Source: Phormidium sp. FACHB-1136 (GTDB lineage Bacteria; Cyanobacteriota; Cyanobacteriia; Phormidesmidales; Phormidesmidaceae). Taken from it: a stretch of DNA of 55,143 nucleotides. Under the pieces are notes generated by a model. The model saw only the letters and a list, made by a program, of their open reading frames with translations, was not told where the DNA came from and ran no database searches. Positions 41,775 through 51,304 of this stretch are shown here, in pieces (position 1 is the first letter of the stretch; every line of letters starts with the position of its first letter). The position numbers and the translations under genes were made by a program. The stretch spans positions 1-55,143 of the forward strand of contig NZ_JACJRS010000035.1 of NCBI RefSeq assembly GCF_014697375.1. Direction: 5' to 3'.

Positions 41775-42989
41775 ATGTTTGCGACTTCTTTGCCGCCCCG
41801 GCTCATTCATGCCCAGAACATTCGTCCGGCCATCCACGTCCTTCAGTCCCTCCTGGTAGATTGGCGGCGACGGCTGCACCAGCGGCCAGAGTTGGGCTTT
41901 CGGGAGCAGTTAACGGCGGAATTTATCCAACAGCGACTCACGGAATGGGGCGTTCCCTTCCAGGCGGGGGTGGCCAAAACGGGCGTGGTGGCGGTGATTG
42001 AGAGCGATCATCCGGGGCCAGTGCTGGGCATTCGAGCCGATATGGACGCCCTGCCCATCCGGGAAGAAAACGAGGTGCCCTACTGCTCCCAGCACGAGGG
42101 CATTATGCACGCCTGCGGCCACGATGGCCATGTGGCCATTGCCCTGGGTACGGTGCGCTATCTGGTGGCCCATCGCGATCAGTGGCGGGGCACGGTGAAG
42201 GTGATCTTCCAGCCAGCGGAGGAGGGGCCGGGGGGCGCGAAACCCATGATTGAGGCGGGGGCGCTGAGAAATCCTGATGTGGAGGCGATGATTGGCCTAC
42301 ATCTGTGGAACAATCTGCCCTTAGGCACGGTGGGGGTGCGCACTGGCCCACTGATGGCGGCGACGGCCCTGTTTCATCTCACCATTCAGGGTAAGGGAGG
42401 GCATGGGGCACTGCCCCACCAAACGGTGGATGCGGTGGTGGTAGGGGCGCAGATTGTCAACGCGCTGCAAACCATCGTGGCCCGCAATGTGGATCCAACC
42501 CAGGCGGCGGTGGTTAGCGTGGGCAAGTTCCACAGTGGCCATGCCCCCAACGTGATTGCCGATGTGGCCGAACTGAGCGGCACCGTGCGCTACTTTGACC
42601 CTCGCTACACAGACTTTCTGCCCGCCCGGATGGAGCAAATTGTGGCGGGGGTATGCCAAAGCCAAGGCGCGACCTACGAATGGAACTATCAGGCGCTCTA
42701 TCCCCCGGTGATTAACGATGCTGGGATGGCGGAGTTGGTGCGGTCGGTGGCGCTCTCTGTGGTGGAAACTCCGGCGGGGGTGGTGCCCGACTGCCACACC
42801 ATGGGCGGCGAAGACATGGCCTTTTTCCTGCAAGCGGTTCCCGGCTGCTACTTTTTCCTGGGGTCGGCCAATACCGAAAAAGCCCTCGCCTATCCCCACC
42901 ATCACCCCCGCTTTGATTTTGACGAAACGGCCCTCAGCCTAGGGGTGGAGATGTTTGTGCGCTGCGTGGAAGCCTACGGCCTAGGGTAA
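41775..42989 (+). CDS. M20-family metallopeptidase/amidohydrolase
   Basis: 404 residues from the ATG at 41775; a GTG at 41709 would add 22. RRRLHQRPELGFREQLTAEF, GIRADMDALPIREENEVPYC, IMHACGHDGHVAIAL (zinc Cys and His), IFQPAEEGPGGAKPMIEAGA (catalytic Glu pair), KGGHGALPHQTVDAV (dimerisation domain) and TMGGEDMAFFLQ are all in place. Family members hydrolyse N-acyl amino acids (hippurate, IAA conjugates, diaminopimelate derivatives). Substrate undetermined. Cytoplasmic. Followed by a clear hairpin terminator. Confidence 0.93.
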   Translation: MFATSLPPRLIHAQNIRPAIHVLQSLLVDWRRRLHQRPELGFREQLTAEFIQQRLTEWGVPFQAGVAKTGVVAVIESDHPGPVLGIRADMDALPIREENEVPYCSQHEGIMHACGHDGHVAIALGTVRYLVAHRDQWRGTVKVIFQPAEEGPGGAKPMIEAGALRNPDVEAMIGLHLWNNLPLGTVGVRTGPLMAATALFHLTIQGKGGHGALPHQTVDAVVVGAQIVNALQTIVARNVDPTQAAVVSVGKFHSGHAPNVIADVAELSGTVRYFDPRYTDFLPARMEQIVAGVCQSQGATYEWNYQALYPPVINDAGMAELVRSVALSVVETPAGVVPDCHTMGGEDMAFFLQAVPGCYFFLGSANTEKALAYPHHHPRFDFDETALSLGVEMFVRCVEAYGLG

Positions 42990-42994
42990 TCCAG

Positions 42995-43019
42995 CCTCCC
43001 ATTGGGAGGTCGTTTTCTT
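42995..43019 (+). terminator. Rho-independent terminator
   Basis: CCTCCC-ATT-GGGAGG stem-loop (42995-43009) followed by TCGTTTTCTT, 6 bp after the M20 stop. Confidence 0.8.
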
Positions 43020-43165
43020 GCCCTTAGCGGTTTTCTCGCCCCTAGCGGCTTCCTTGTTCCTAGAGGGGTGCGTTAAGGTTGGTCGCTATTTTTTTACATA
43101 ACCTGGGGGGTTTGGGTCTCCGTTGCTATGCTTAGCGGTGAAGTGTGGTACCGGGACGTAAACTC

Positions 43166-43762
43166 ATGGCGATGGGACACCGACATCGATATCGCTGGTT
43201 GATGGTGGCTGTGGTTAGCCTCGGCCTGTGTTTGTGGCTGGGCTGGCGTTGGGGCGGAGACCCCCCTACGGCGGCGGCCCAAAATGCGCCGCCGCCGACC
43301 TTGGCCCCGGCCATGCCCATGCTGGCGGGCAATTTTGACGACCCCCAGGGCCGTTTTCAGATCGGCATTTTTGAGGGCTACCAGGTCAGCCGAGCGGGAA
43401 ATGCGCCCCTGATTCAATCTCCTGACGGAAGTTTGGCCTATACCGTGGCGGTGGCCCCTTTGCCCGCTGGAGCCGCCATCGCCACGGAGGCCGATTTGGT
43501 GCAGGTCACCCAGCAAACCTTCGGCCAGGGGGAAGGCTTCACCACGGGGGACGTGCAGGCGATTCCGGGGGGCGGCATTCGGATTAACTGGACGGGACGG
43601 CTCTCCCAGGGGGCGGCTCCTCCCCAGCCGATTACGGGGAAAGTGTTTGCCCGCCAGCGCAACGGTTCGGCCTTTCTGCTGATGGTGGCGGCAACGGCGG
43701 ATCGAGAGGCCCAGGTCTCCGATGCCATCGTCACCTTGGGCGGCACTCTGACGGTGCCCTAG
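43166..43762 (+). CDS. Membrane-anchored or secreted protein of unknown function
   Basis: 198 residues from the ATG at 43166 (43145 also possible). A His/Arg-rich start precedes one hydrophobic segment (WLMVAVVSLGLCLWLGW), then a Pro/Ala-rich linker and a globular beta-rich domain of about 130 residues (FQIGIFEGYQVSRAGNAPLI, SLAYTVAVAPLPAGA, FLLMVAATADREAQVSDAIV). The domain recalls small PsbP-like or lipoprotein folds, but I cannot assign it. Periplasmic or lumenal location inferred. Confidence 0.65.
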   Translation: MAMGHRHRYRWLMVAVVSLGLCLWLGWRWGGDPPTAAAQNAPPPTLAPAMPMLAGNFDDPQGRFQIGIFEGYQVSRAGNAPLIQSPDGSLAYTVAVAPLPAGAAIATEADLVQVTQQTFGQGEGFTTGDVQAIPGGGIRINWTGRLSQGAAPPQPITGKVFARQRNGSAFLLMVAATADREAQVSDAIVTLGGTLTVP

Positions 43763-43806
43763 GCTGGACCACACCTTCCCTGGCTACCACATTCAACGGG
43801 TTCCCT

Positions 43807-44454
43807 ATGCATATCCACTGGGCTAAGTTTTGGCGGCTGCCCCAGACCTATCTTTTGTTGGTCGGTCTGGGCCTGGGCTGTGCGGTCTTGTGGGGGCTGG
43901 CCGGAAATCGGTGGTTGACCTTCCTGGGCGGGGCGGTGATTGCCGGGGCCATGGTGGGTAGCTGGGCGCTGGGTTTTCGCCGTAATCCCTCCGTGGCCAG
44001 CGATAGCAACCTGTTGAATGCCGAAGCCTTTGGTTACCAAATGGAACCCCTGGGGCAGCGGGTGCCGGGGTCGGGCCAAAAGACTTGGCGGCAGGTGGAG
44101 GCTTGGGCCGCAGAATCCCAGCAGTTTGCGGCCCGCATTGCCGAGCGGGATCCCCTCTTGCAGATGGAACTTCTGGAGGCACTGCATACGGTAGTGGATC
44201 TGGCCCGTCAGGTGGCCGATGGACTGGCGGTGATCAACCAAATTGAAACCTCCACCTATCGCCAACTAGCCCAGCAACGGCTGACGGCCAGCCGAGATCG
44301 CCTCCAGGCCACCCATGCCCAACTCCAGCAGCTTCAAGATCAAGTCGCCCTCTCCAGTCTGGAAGCGGAGGCCAGCCAAGCCCCTCTGCCCCAAAGCCTC
44401 CAAATTTTGATTAGCGCCAACAAGCTCATTCTGGAGGATCCACCGCCCCCCTAG
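43807..44454 (+). CDS. Two-helix membrane protein with coiled-coil tail, unknown function
   Basis: 215 residues. Two membrane segments, TYLLLVGLGLGCAVLWGLAG and WLTFLGGAVIAGAMVGSWAL, then about 160 soluble residues, mostly helical, with a coiled coil near 150-190 (LAQQRLTASRDRLQATHAQL). It lies 84 bp upstream of the VWA lipoprotein gene and 44 bp after the preceding gene. The pairing with a VWA/solute-binding protein suggests a common envelope role, but no family is recognised. Confidence 0.7.
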   Translation: MHIHWAKFWRLPQTYLLLVGLGLGCAVLWGLAGNRWLTFLGGAVIAGAMVGSWALGFRRNPSVASDSNLLNAEAFGYQMEPLGQRVPGSGQKTWRQVEAWAAESQQFAARIAERDPLLQMELLEALHTVVDLARQVADGLAVINQIETSTYRQLAQQRLTASRDRLQATHAQLQQLQDQVALSSLEAEASQAPLPQSLQILISANKLILEDPPPP

Positions 44455-44538
44455 CGCCTTGTCCAAGGCCACCTGGAACCCTGGGGGGTGGGGTCGCCCC
44501 ATTCCGTTATTTCACTGCTGAGTTCACAGCCGTTATCC

Positions 44539-46296
44539 ATGCCTACCTTCCTTCGTCGTCGTCCGCTTTTGGCCTTTTTGCTGGGATTGTGTGCCGTTTT
44601 TCTGTGGAACTGTGGCCCTGGCGGTTTGCCCATGGGAACTACCATTGATTCTCCAGAAAGTGCCCAGGTGGCCTTAGTCAATTCGGTATTACCCAAGATT
44701 GATGTGATCGATGAGGTGGTGTCCGACGAAATAGCGGCCCGCTATGCCACGGATCAGATTGTGGAGCCCATTCCCCAAACCGAGGATTTTCCGCTCTATG
44801 CCGCCCAGCCCAGCGGTGGCAATACGGTGCATGTGGAAATCTTTAGTTCCTCAGAGAAGGCCAATGTCAACCGTCAAAACGAGCGCTGGCTGGTGGAGGT
44901 AGCCGAAGCCTTTAACCAGCGCCAGGAAACCCTGCCCTCTGGGGAGGTGATTCAGGTGGGGGTGCGTCAGGTGGCCTCTGGAACGGCGGCGCGGATGTTG
45001 GGGGCCGGAGTGGCCCAGCCCCAGGGGTATAGTCCGTCCAATGACCTCTGGGTGGCGATGATTCAAAGCGAGGGCGTGCCCGTGACCCCCGTGGCAGAAC
45101 GCCTAGTGCCCAATACCGCTGGCTGGGTGTTGCCGAAGGCCGTCTACGACCAACTGGCGGAAAATGGCACCGTCAGCTTTGATCGGTTGCTGGCCGCCAT
45201 TGCCTCGGAGCAAATCACCGTGGCCTATCCCAACCCCTATTCCAGTTCCACCGCCCTCAACCTGCTCTATACCCTCTATTGGCGGGCGGCGGGGCACCAG
45301 CAAAGTGGCGGGCAACTTACCACCGCCGAGTTGCAAACCCCCCAGGTCAACTCGGTGTTCGATCAGTTCCAGGCCCAGGTGTTGATTACCACGCCCACCA
45401 CCCTCGACCTGCAAGAACTATTCCTGCGGGATCAGTCCAATCTGCAAGCCTTCCCCCTGGAGTACCAAAACTACCTGGCCCTGCGCCAGGTGCCAGGGTT
45501 TGAAAACACCGAATTCGTTCCCTTTGGGATGCCCCACAACAACCCCCTAGTGGGCTTTGGGTGGAACAGCCCTCAACAGCAAGCCGCCCTAGAACGTTTC
45601 TCGGCCTTTGCCCTGTCGCCCGATATGCAAGCCCTCGCCGCCCAGCAGGGCTTTGTGGAAACCGACCACCTGCGGGCCACCGCCGACCACCCACCGATCC
45701 CATCAGGGGAGGTGCTCCTCGCCGCCCAGTCGAACTGGAAGTTGCGCAAAGATGGGGGCCGCACGGTCTATATGGCCCTGGTGATTGACACCAGCGGTTC
45801 CATGGAAGGATCCCGAATGCAAGCGGTCAAGGATGGGCTACGCATCGCCGCCGGACAAATTAACCCCGGCAACTACGTCAGTATCGTCACCTTTGATAAT
45901 CGCCCGGTTCGCCGTCTGCCCCTGGCCCCCTTTGACCAACCGCAGCACCAGCGCTTTCTGGCCACGGTCGATCTGCTGCGGGCCGATGGAGCCACCGCCA
46001 TGTACGACGGCATGATGGTGGGCCTAGCTGACCTGATGGAGAAAAAAGCGGCTGACCCCACCGGGCGCTTCTACCTGTTGCTGCTCACCGATGGCGAAGC
46101 CAACCGAGGCTTTCAGTTCGATGCCGTGCAGGACATCATGGCCTACAGTGATGTGCGGTTCTACCCCATTGCCTACGGCGAAGTCAGCCAAAGCGAGCTC
46201 CAGGCCATCGCCAGCCTGCGAGAATCCACCGTGCAGCAGGGCAACCCCGACAACGTCCAAAGCCTGTTCCGCGATCTGTTCCAGGTCAACCTCTAG
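44539..46296 (+). CDS. Solute-binding plus VWA-domain lipoprotein
   Basis: 585 residues from the ATG at 44539. N-terminal signal with FLWNCGPGG near residue 30 resembles a lipobox, so probable lipid anchor. Residues about 95-390 look like a type II extracellular solute-binding fold (VHIFSS-like start, TAGWVLPKAVYDQL, NPYSSSTALNLLYTLY). Residues about 410-585 are a von Willebrand A domain with an intact MIDAS: VIDTSGSMEGSRM, the DGATAMYDG threonine and LLTDGEANRG. Such fusions are recurrent in cyanobacteria; ligand unknown. Genes 43807, 44539 and 46337 appear to form one unit. Confidence 0.85.
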   Translation: MPTFLRRRPLLAFLLGLCAVFLWNCGPGGLPMGTTIDSPESAQVALVNSVLPKIDVIDEVVSDEIAARYATDQIVEPIPQTEDFPLYAAQPSGGNTVHVEIFSSSEKANVNRQNERWLVEVAEAFNQRQETLPSGEVIQVGVRQVASGTAARMLGAGVAQPQGYSPSNDLWVAMIQSEGVPVTPVAERLVPNTAGWVLPKAVYDQLAENGTVSFDRLLAAIASEQITVAYPNPYSSSTALNLLYTLYWRAAGHQQSGGQLTTAELQTPQVNSVFDQFQAQVLITTPTTLDLQELFLRDQSNLQAFPLEYQNYLALRQVPGFENTEFVPFGMPHNNPLVGFGWNSPQQQAALERFSAFALSPDMQALAAQQGFVETDHLRATADHPPIPSGEVLLAAQSNWKLRKDGGRTVYMALVIDTSGSMEGSRMQAVKDGLRIAAGQINPGNYVSIVTFDNRPVRRLPLAPFDQPQHQRFLATVDLLRADGATAMYDGMMVGLADLMEKKAADPTGRFYLLLLTDGEANRGFQFDAVQDIMAYSDVRFYPIAYGEVSQSELQAIASLRESTVQQGNPDNVQSLFRDLFQVNL

Positions 46297-46336
46297 AACC
46301 CCTCCCAACTCCCGACTCCCCCCTCCCGGCTTCCCC

Positions 46337-46714
46337 ATGCGCAAACCCACCCTCCGCCTCCTGCTGACCCTCGGCCTCGGCTGGCTGGCCTTCATCGGCC
46401 TAGGGCTGGGGTTGCGACAATGGAACACGGGCCCTACGGTGACGGTGATTATTGACCGCAGCTATTGTGCCCCCGCCCAGTGGCAAGCCCAGGCCCAGCG
46501 CTACACCGACCTCTATGAACAGCACGACCAGGGCCGCCTGCGCATTGTCCAGGTCATCTACGTCAGCGATCTGGGGGCCATCGTGGCGGAGACTCTCCCC
46601 ACCCCGGAGGAGATCAACCGCCTCAACACCTTTGGTCGGTTTAACGCCGCCCAAATGAATCAAGCACGGCAGGCGGCACCCAACCCAGAGGTGTTGTCTT
46701 GTCAGGGCAACTGA
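46337..46714 (+). CDS. Small membrane-anchored protein next to VWA lipoprotein
   Basis: 125 residues from the ATG at 46337; the open frame upstream is an antiframe of the VWA gene. One N-terminal helix (LLLTLGLGWLAFIGLGLGL), then a soluble part that starts TVTVIIDRSYCAPAQWQAQA and includes IVQVIYVSDLGAIVAETLPT. Two cysteines (DRSYC, LSCQGN) could form a disulphide outside the membrane. Forty bp after the VWA stop, so probably cotranscribed. No family recognised. Confidence 0.7.
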   Translation: MRKPTLRLLLTLGLGWLAFIGLGLGLRQWNTGPTVTVIIDRSYCAPAQWQAQAQRYTDLYEQHDQGRLRIVQVIYVSDLGAIVAETLPTPEEINRLNTFGRFNAAQMNQARQAAPNPEVLSCQGN

Positions 46715-46796
46715 CGGCATCCGGTTGTGGGCAGGCCGACAGTAAATCCCTGGAAACGGCGGTGTAAGATAGCGAAGGCCATTGTGTTCCAATCCT

Positions 46797-47453
46797 ATGC
46801 TTACCATTGCCCTGCCCAAGGGAGCCCTGCTGGGCGACAGTATTCAACTCTTTCAGCGGGTTGGCCTAGATTTCAGCCTGTTCCAAGACAAGGCCAACCG
46901 CCAGTTGCAAATCCTCGATCCCACCGGGCGGGCCAGGGCGCTGCTGGTGCGGGCTCAGGATGTGCCCGTCTATGTGGAGTATGGGCAGGCGCAGATCGGC
47001 ATTGTGGGCTACGACGTGTTGCGAGAAAAGCAGCCCAAGGTAGCCAATCTGGCGGATCTGGGCTTTGGCGGCTGTCGGCTGTCGGTGGCGGTCAAGGCCG
47101 ATAGCCCCTACCGCTCGGCCCTAGATATTCCGGCCCACAGCCGCATTGCCTCCAAGTTTGTCCACTGTGCCCAAGACTATTTCCAAAGCCTTGATTTGCC
47201 CGTGGATATTGTGCCCCTCTCTGGATCGGTGGAGCTTGGCCCCATCACCGGGATGTCTGAGGCGATTGTGGATTTGGTGTCCACGGGCAAAACCCTGCGG
47301 GAAAACAATCTGATTGAGCTAGAGGTGCTCTACTACAGCACTGCCCGCCTCATCGTCCATCCCCTCAGCTACCGGGTCAACCCCTACGGGCTGGGGGACT
47401 GGATTACCCAACTGCGCCAACAGGCCACCGCTGGGGCGGCTCAATCGTCGTGA
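46797..47453 (+). CDS. hisG: ATP phosphoribosyltransferase, short form
   Basis: 218 residues from the ATG at 46797. [61 protein letters not shown] and the PRPP loop [20 protein letters not shown] are all diagnostic. Catalyses the first step of histidine synthesis (ATP + PRPP to phosphoribosyl-ATP). The length of about 220 residues lacks the C-terminal regulatory domain, so this is the HisG-S type, which works with a HisZ regulatory subunit; no hisZ is in the window. Convergent with the Psb35-like gene, 10 bp apart. Confidence 0.97.
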   Translation: MLTIALPKGALLGDSIQLFQRVGLDFSLFQDKANRQLQILDPTGRARALLVRAQDVPVYVEYGQAQIGIVGYDVLREKQPKVANLADLGFGGCRLSVAVKADSPYRSALDIPAHSRIASKFVHCAQDYFQSLDLPVDIVPLSGSVELGPITGMSEAIVDLVSTGKTLRENNLIELEVLYYSTARLIVHPLSYRVNPYGLGDWITQLRQQATAGAAQSS

Positions 47454-47463
47454 TGATGCGGCC

Positions 47464-47661
47464 TTATTCGGCGTCGTCGGTGTCGGCGTTGACCTTGGGA
47501 ATAAAGTCGGGCTTGTCTTTATTTTCCCAGCCCGGTGGGCGCTTAGAGTTGTACCAGGCAATGGATCCAATGCTGACGGCGGCAATGAAGCCCACCACAT
47601 AGACCAGCACGAAGGTGGATGGGAGACCGCTGCTGGCGGCCACGCCAAGGGGAAAAACCAT
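47464..47661 (-). CDS. Psb35-like small membrane protein
   Basis: 65 residues from the ATG at 47659-47661, preceded by GGAG 11 nt upstream; a TTG at 47808 would overlap the HD gene and adds unlikely sequence. One membrane helix, TFVLVYVVGFIAAVSIGSIA, then WYNSKRPPGWENKDKPDFIP and an acidic end. WYNSKRPPGWE is, from memory, a hallmark of the small cyanobacterial protein Psb35 (Ssl2148-type) associated with photosystem II antenna/assembly. Thylakoid location inferred. It lies 58 bp downstream of the HD phosphodiesterase stop on the same strand. Confidence 0.6.
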   Translation of the reverse strand: MVFPLGVAASSGLPSTFVLVYVVGFIAAVSIGSIAWYNSKRPPGWENKDKPDFIPKVNADTDDAE

Positions 47662-47719
47662 GGTGACTTGCACTCCGAAATTGAGGGGTGAGTATCCCAA
47701 ATTATAGATGACCGCCGCC

Positions 47720-50257
47720 CTAGCCCGCCTTGGGCGAGAGGGTGGCTTTGGGGTAGGCAATCCGCTTGTGGTTGTACTGCTGCCACACCTGCACAAAAAT
47801 ATCGGCAATCACCGTCATATGTTCGCGGGTGAGGCCCGATTCCACCAATTGATTTTCCTTCCAGCGGGTGCGCAAAATTCGGTTCACCATGGCTAGAGCC
47901 TCGTCGGGGGTGGCGTCGGTGAGGGAACGAAGGGCCGCTTCGCAGGAGTCGGCCAGCATGACAATGCCCGTTTCCGGCGATTGGGGAATGGGGCCATCGT
48001 AGCGAAAGTCCGCCTCTTGCAGGGTGATGGTCGCATCCTGCTGGGCCATTTCCTGGGCTTGGTGGTGGAAATAGCTGATCAACATGGTGCCCTGGTGTTC
48101 GGGGATAAAGGCCTGAAGCGCCTTGGGAAGACGACATTTGCGGGCCATCACCAGGCCCTCGCTGACGTGGCGCTTAATGATGGTGGCACTCAGCCAGGGG
48201 TCGTTGAGTTGGTCGTGCTTGTTGGGGCCACCCATCTGGTTTTCGATGAAGCCTAGGGGATCGTGCATTTTGCCGATGTCGTGGTATAGGGTGCCCGCCC
48301 GCACCAATTCCACATTGCAGCCCAGGGCGCGGGCGGCGGCTTCGGCCAAACTGGCCACAAACACGGTGTGCTGAAAGGTGCCCGGTGCCTCTGAGGCCAG
48401 TCGCTTGAGCAGGGGCCGATTGGGGTTGGAGAGTTCGGCCAGACGAATGGGGGTAATCAGGTCAAACAGATGCTCTAGGTAGGGGCTGAGGCCGAGGGCG
48501 GCCACGCTAGACAAAATGCCGTAGCCGCCCTGAATCGCCGCTCCTGTCAAAATACCCGACCAGGCCGAGACCAGCGACACCGGGTTCACGATCAGGGTGA
48601 GTAGCAGATAAACCACGCCCTGGGTCACCCCCACCCCAGCCCCTAGGAGGGCCAGTTCTTCGCGGGATCGCATTCGCCCAGACCACAGACTACAGACCAT
48701 GGCCCCGGCGGCCCCGGCGATCCAAGAGACCCCGCTGACGGTGGATCCGATGGGCACCAGCAGGGCCAACAACCCCACCAGCGTGCCCCCCAACACTGGC
48801 CCATAGAAATTTCCGGCCAAGAGCCCAATGGCTGGGAGCCCATAGGCGGCAATGCTAAGGGCTTTGAGGATGCCCGTACTCACCACCATGGCCGAGATCA
48901 ACACATAGTCCTGCGGACGGAGATGCTGGGGACTCCAGCGCTCAATCAATAAAAAGACGCCAATACCACCCCCTACTAAGCCACCAAAGATCGCCAGTCC
49001 CCCATAGTTAAACCGACGCTGGCTGAGGTTGAAATGGTCGAGCAAGACAAAATTGCTCTGGGTGATACTCTCTCCCACCACCACAATTGAATCCCCTTGG
49101 CGAATATCCACCAGCACAGGCTTAACGGCTTCAGCGGCCATGTCGGCCTTCAGCCTGGTTTGGTCGGGATCTTCAATCAGGTTAGGCTGAAGACTGCCTT
49201 GCAGCAGTTGGCTGGCAATGTCCTCCCCAGGGCGGGGCACGGTGCCCTTCAACTGCATTTGGATAGCGCGGTAGATCACCTCTGAGGACAGTCCGGGGGT
49301 AATGCCTTGGGCCAGCATACGCTCTGCCGCCCGTCGCACCCCAACTTGGGTATCTGTCCAGTGTTCCGCGTTCAAGTCGAGCACTGTGGGGGAGTAGGTG
49401 AGCCCTTCCACCTCGTTAGACAGGAGGGCCAAATTGGCCTGGGCCTGCTGATAACTCTGGCGGGCTTGTTCTACTTCATTCAGTAGGGTGTTAAACTCCT
49501 GCACCGAGGATCGCTGGGCATAGTTCCACAGTTCCCGCATGGCCTGTTGCTGGGAGGGGGTGAGGGTTTGCCCCTGGGTAAGAAGGCCCAAGCTTAGGGG
49601 GGGCAGCAGGGCAGGATCGGCGTCACGTTCTGCCAGGGGAGACACCAAACTACGCAGCTTGAGCCACGTGGCATCGTTGGAACGCCGCAGATAGATCTGC
49701 ATTTGGGTGGAGATCATATCGGTGGGCACAAAGGGTAGGGGGCCAGCCTCCCGCCGCAGGGTGGTCAATTGGGCTACCGAGGCATCGATGGTACGGAGGG
49801 TGGTGTCGGTGGTCGTAGGGTCTACCTTCAGCACGCGCAGGGCACCATTCCGGGCATCGCGGCGGCGTTCCTCGGTGGTCTGCTTATCCTCCACGGAGGC
49901 ATCGGCAGGGGCGTAGATTGTCTCTGGGGCCACGCTGCCCACCTGCAAGCCGGGTTGATTATAGAAGCGTTGGCCTAGCACGGTGGTGAGCCCCACCGTG
50001 GTGATGAGAATGGCCAGACGAGGATGGCGAATGTCGCGATGGCGTTTGGCGGCGCGACAGGGCAAGGGCGATCTCAGGCCCTCGGCTTTGCCCAGGGGAG
50101 GAACGGCGGTGGCCTGGGTTCTTTCTGGCCCAAAAGTAGACCGATAGAGGCGCGACGACCGGGCCAAGGACGGCTTTGGAAGCATCTCCGCCATGGCTTC
50201 GGGCGCTGCCGAAACCCAAGTCTCGATAGCGGCAACCAGTTCCTTAAGCGCTCTCAT
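47720..50257 (-). CDS. 7TMR-HDED/HD-domain phosphodiesterase (PgpH-like, c-di-AMP)
   Basis: 845 residues. After a helix near 85-105 (LAILITTVGLTTVLGQRFY) comes a large extracytoplasmic 7TMR-HDED domain (about 110-430, VGSVAPETIYAPADASVEDK, VDIRQGDSIVVVGE), then seven membrane helices and a C-terminal HD domain with LYHDIGKMHDPLGFIENQMG, IIKRHVSEGLVMA and HQGTMLISYFHHQA. This architecture is PgpH, which hydrolyses cyclic di-AMP to pApA; c-di-AMP is used by cyanobacteria in osmotic and day-night control. Activity is inferred from intact HD residues. Starts at MRALKELVAAIETWV. Confidence 0.9.
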   Translation of the reverse strand: MRALKELVAAIETWVSAAPEAMAEMLPKPSLARSSRLYRSTFGPERTQATAVPPLGKAEGLRSPLPCRAAKRHRDIRHPRLAILITTVGLTTVLGQRFYNQPGLQVGSVAPETIYAPADASVEDKQTTEERRRDARNGALRVLKVDPTTTDTTLRTIDASVAQLTTLRREAGPLPFVPTDMISTQMQIYLRRSNDATWLKLRSLVSPLAERDADPALLPPLSLGLLTQGQTLTPSQQQAMRELWNYAQRSSVQEFNTLLNEVEQARQSYQQAQANLALLSNEVEGLTYSPTVLDLNAEHWTDTQVGVRRAAERMLAQGITPGLSSEVIYRAIQMQLKGTVPRPGEDIASQLLQGSLQPNLIEDPDQTRLKADMAAEAVKPVLVDIRQGDSIVVVGESITQSNFVLLDHFNLSQRRFNYGGLAIFGGLVGGGIGVFLLIERWSPQHLRPQDYVLISAMVVSTGILKALSIAAYGLPAIGLLAGNFYGPVLGGTLVGLLALLVPIGSTVSGVSWIAGAAGAMVCSLWSGRMRSREELALLGAGVGVTQGVVYLLLTLIVNPVSLVSAWSGILTGAAIQGGYGILSSVAALGLSPYLEHLFDLITPIRLAELSNPNRPLLKRLASEAPGTFQHTVFVASLAEAAARALGCNVELVRAGTLYHDIGKMHDPLGFIENQMGGPNKHDQLNDPWLSATIIKRHVSEGLVMARKCRLPKALQAFIPEHQGTMLISYFHHQAQEMAQQDATITLQEADFRYDGPIPQSPETGIVMLADSCEAALRSLTDATPDEALAMVNRILRTRWKENQLVESGLTREHMTVIADIFVQVWQQYNHKRIAYPKATLSPKAG

Positions 50258-50365
50258 AGGCTAGGTCAATTCAGCAATCGGGCGCGAACAGCCAACAGGC
50301 AGAAGGACTTGGGCTAGAGCTTGACTGGCTAGTTTCGCCCTAGGCCATTTCAGAATCTCTAGTCA

Positions 50366-51148
50366 TTATAGGCGTTCCCCTGGGAGACCGGATGCCACAC
50401 CACACCAGCGTTGGTAGAGGGCATCGGCCAAGCAATCCATTTGGGCGAAATCGTAGTTCTGCCAGCGCGGCCCTAAATCTCCCCGATTCGCCTGGTCGGC
50501 TAGCCTAGCCAAGGGTAGCCCCCCGGATCCCAACCGCAGACTCGACAACACCCCCACCAGGGCTAGTGCCACCGATGGCCAGCCCTGCCGATGGGCCAAG
50601 GTCAAGGCAGGCAAGGCTTGACCTTGCAGCGAGGCAACCAACCTTACGACATCATTAAAATTGGCGTCCATCGTCAACGGCGCTGCCATTCCCCTGGGGG
50701 TTGCCCAGGGCCAATCATCGCTCGCCCACCTGCCCGCCCGACCCCGCTGCCCCACAAGCTGAAAGTAACGATCCAGGGTCACTAGGGTAGACGCACCCAA
50801 GCCGACCTGCTGTCCCCAGGCTTGGATGACCGAGCGTCGGTGGCCCTGGGGATTGGCATTGATCAGCACCATGGGCGTAGCCATCATCAGCACAACCCAT
50901 TCCCGTTCTTGGTCTGTGGCAACCACCACGTTGTTTAGGGCCAAGGACCAGGTTCCTACCCCCACGGGATGCCCCGTCGCGCAGGCCTCCGCCACGGTGA
51001 GAAAGGCCGCTGGCCAGTTGGCCTCGGCGCTAGGGCGGTCGGGCGACCCTACCCCAACCCAGCAATCAGCGGCGACGACCATCCGCAGCAGAGGCCGAAA
51101 GCCCAGCGGCCAGTCTATCCATTCGGGTTGGTCTACCTTGGGCTTCAC
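50366..51148 (-). CDS. Conserved hypothetical protein
   Basis: About 260 residues if it starts at the GTG at 51146-51148, which has GAGG 11 nt upstream; the frame is open to 51358, but that extension is low-quality sequence antisense to the promoter of the next gene. Protein: KPKVDQPEWIDWPLGFRPLL, MVVAADCWVGVG, ATGHPVGVGTWSLALNNVVV, ALPALTLAHRQGWPSVALAL, DCLADALYQRWCGV. Helical, soluble. It has some flavour of cyanobacterial ADP-ribosylglycohydrolase-like proteins but the metal-binding motifs are not visible. Function unknown. Confidence 0.6.
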   Translation of the reverse strand: MKPKVDQPEWIDWPLGFRPLLRMVVAADCWVGVGSPDRPSAEANWPAAFLTVAEACATGHPVGVGTWSLALNNVVVATDQEREWVVLMMATPMVLINANPQGHRRSVIQAWGQQVGLGASTLVTLDRYFQLVGQRGRAGRWASDDWPWATPRGMAAPLTMDANFNDVVRLVASLQGQALPALTLAHRQGWPSVALALVGVLSSLRLGSGGLPLARLADQANRGDLGPRWQNYDFAQMDCLADALYQRWCGVASGLPGERL

Positions 51149-51304
51149 AGTCTTTCGATCCTCAACATCTCGATCCTCACCAGGTACCCCCTCGCCAATG
51201 GGAGGGTTCGGTCTATAATGGCTCTCGGCTAAGCCCGCTGGAGCCGTTTGCAGGCCAGAATGCCCGCTATGTTGCCCCCTTGCCGCCCTCCTGGAGTCAC
51301 GCCT

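Noticed and set aside
44455-44538. G/C-rich run CCCTGGGGGGTGGGGTCGCC before the VWA gene as a G-quadruplex or riboswitch
   Set aside because: Too short and lacking four regular G-tracts or any recognisable aptamer core.
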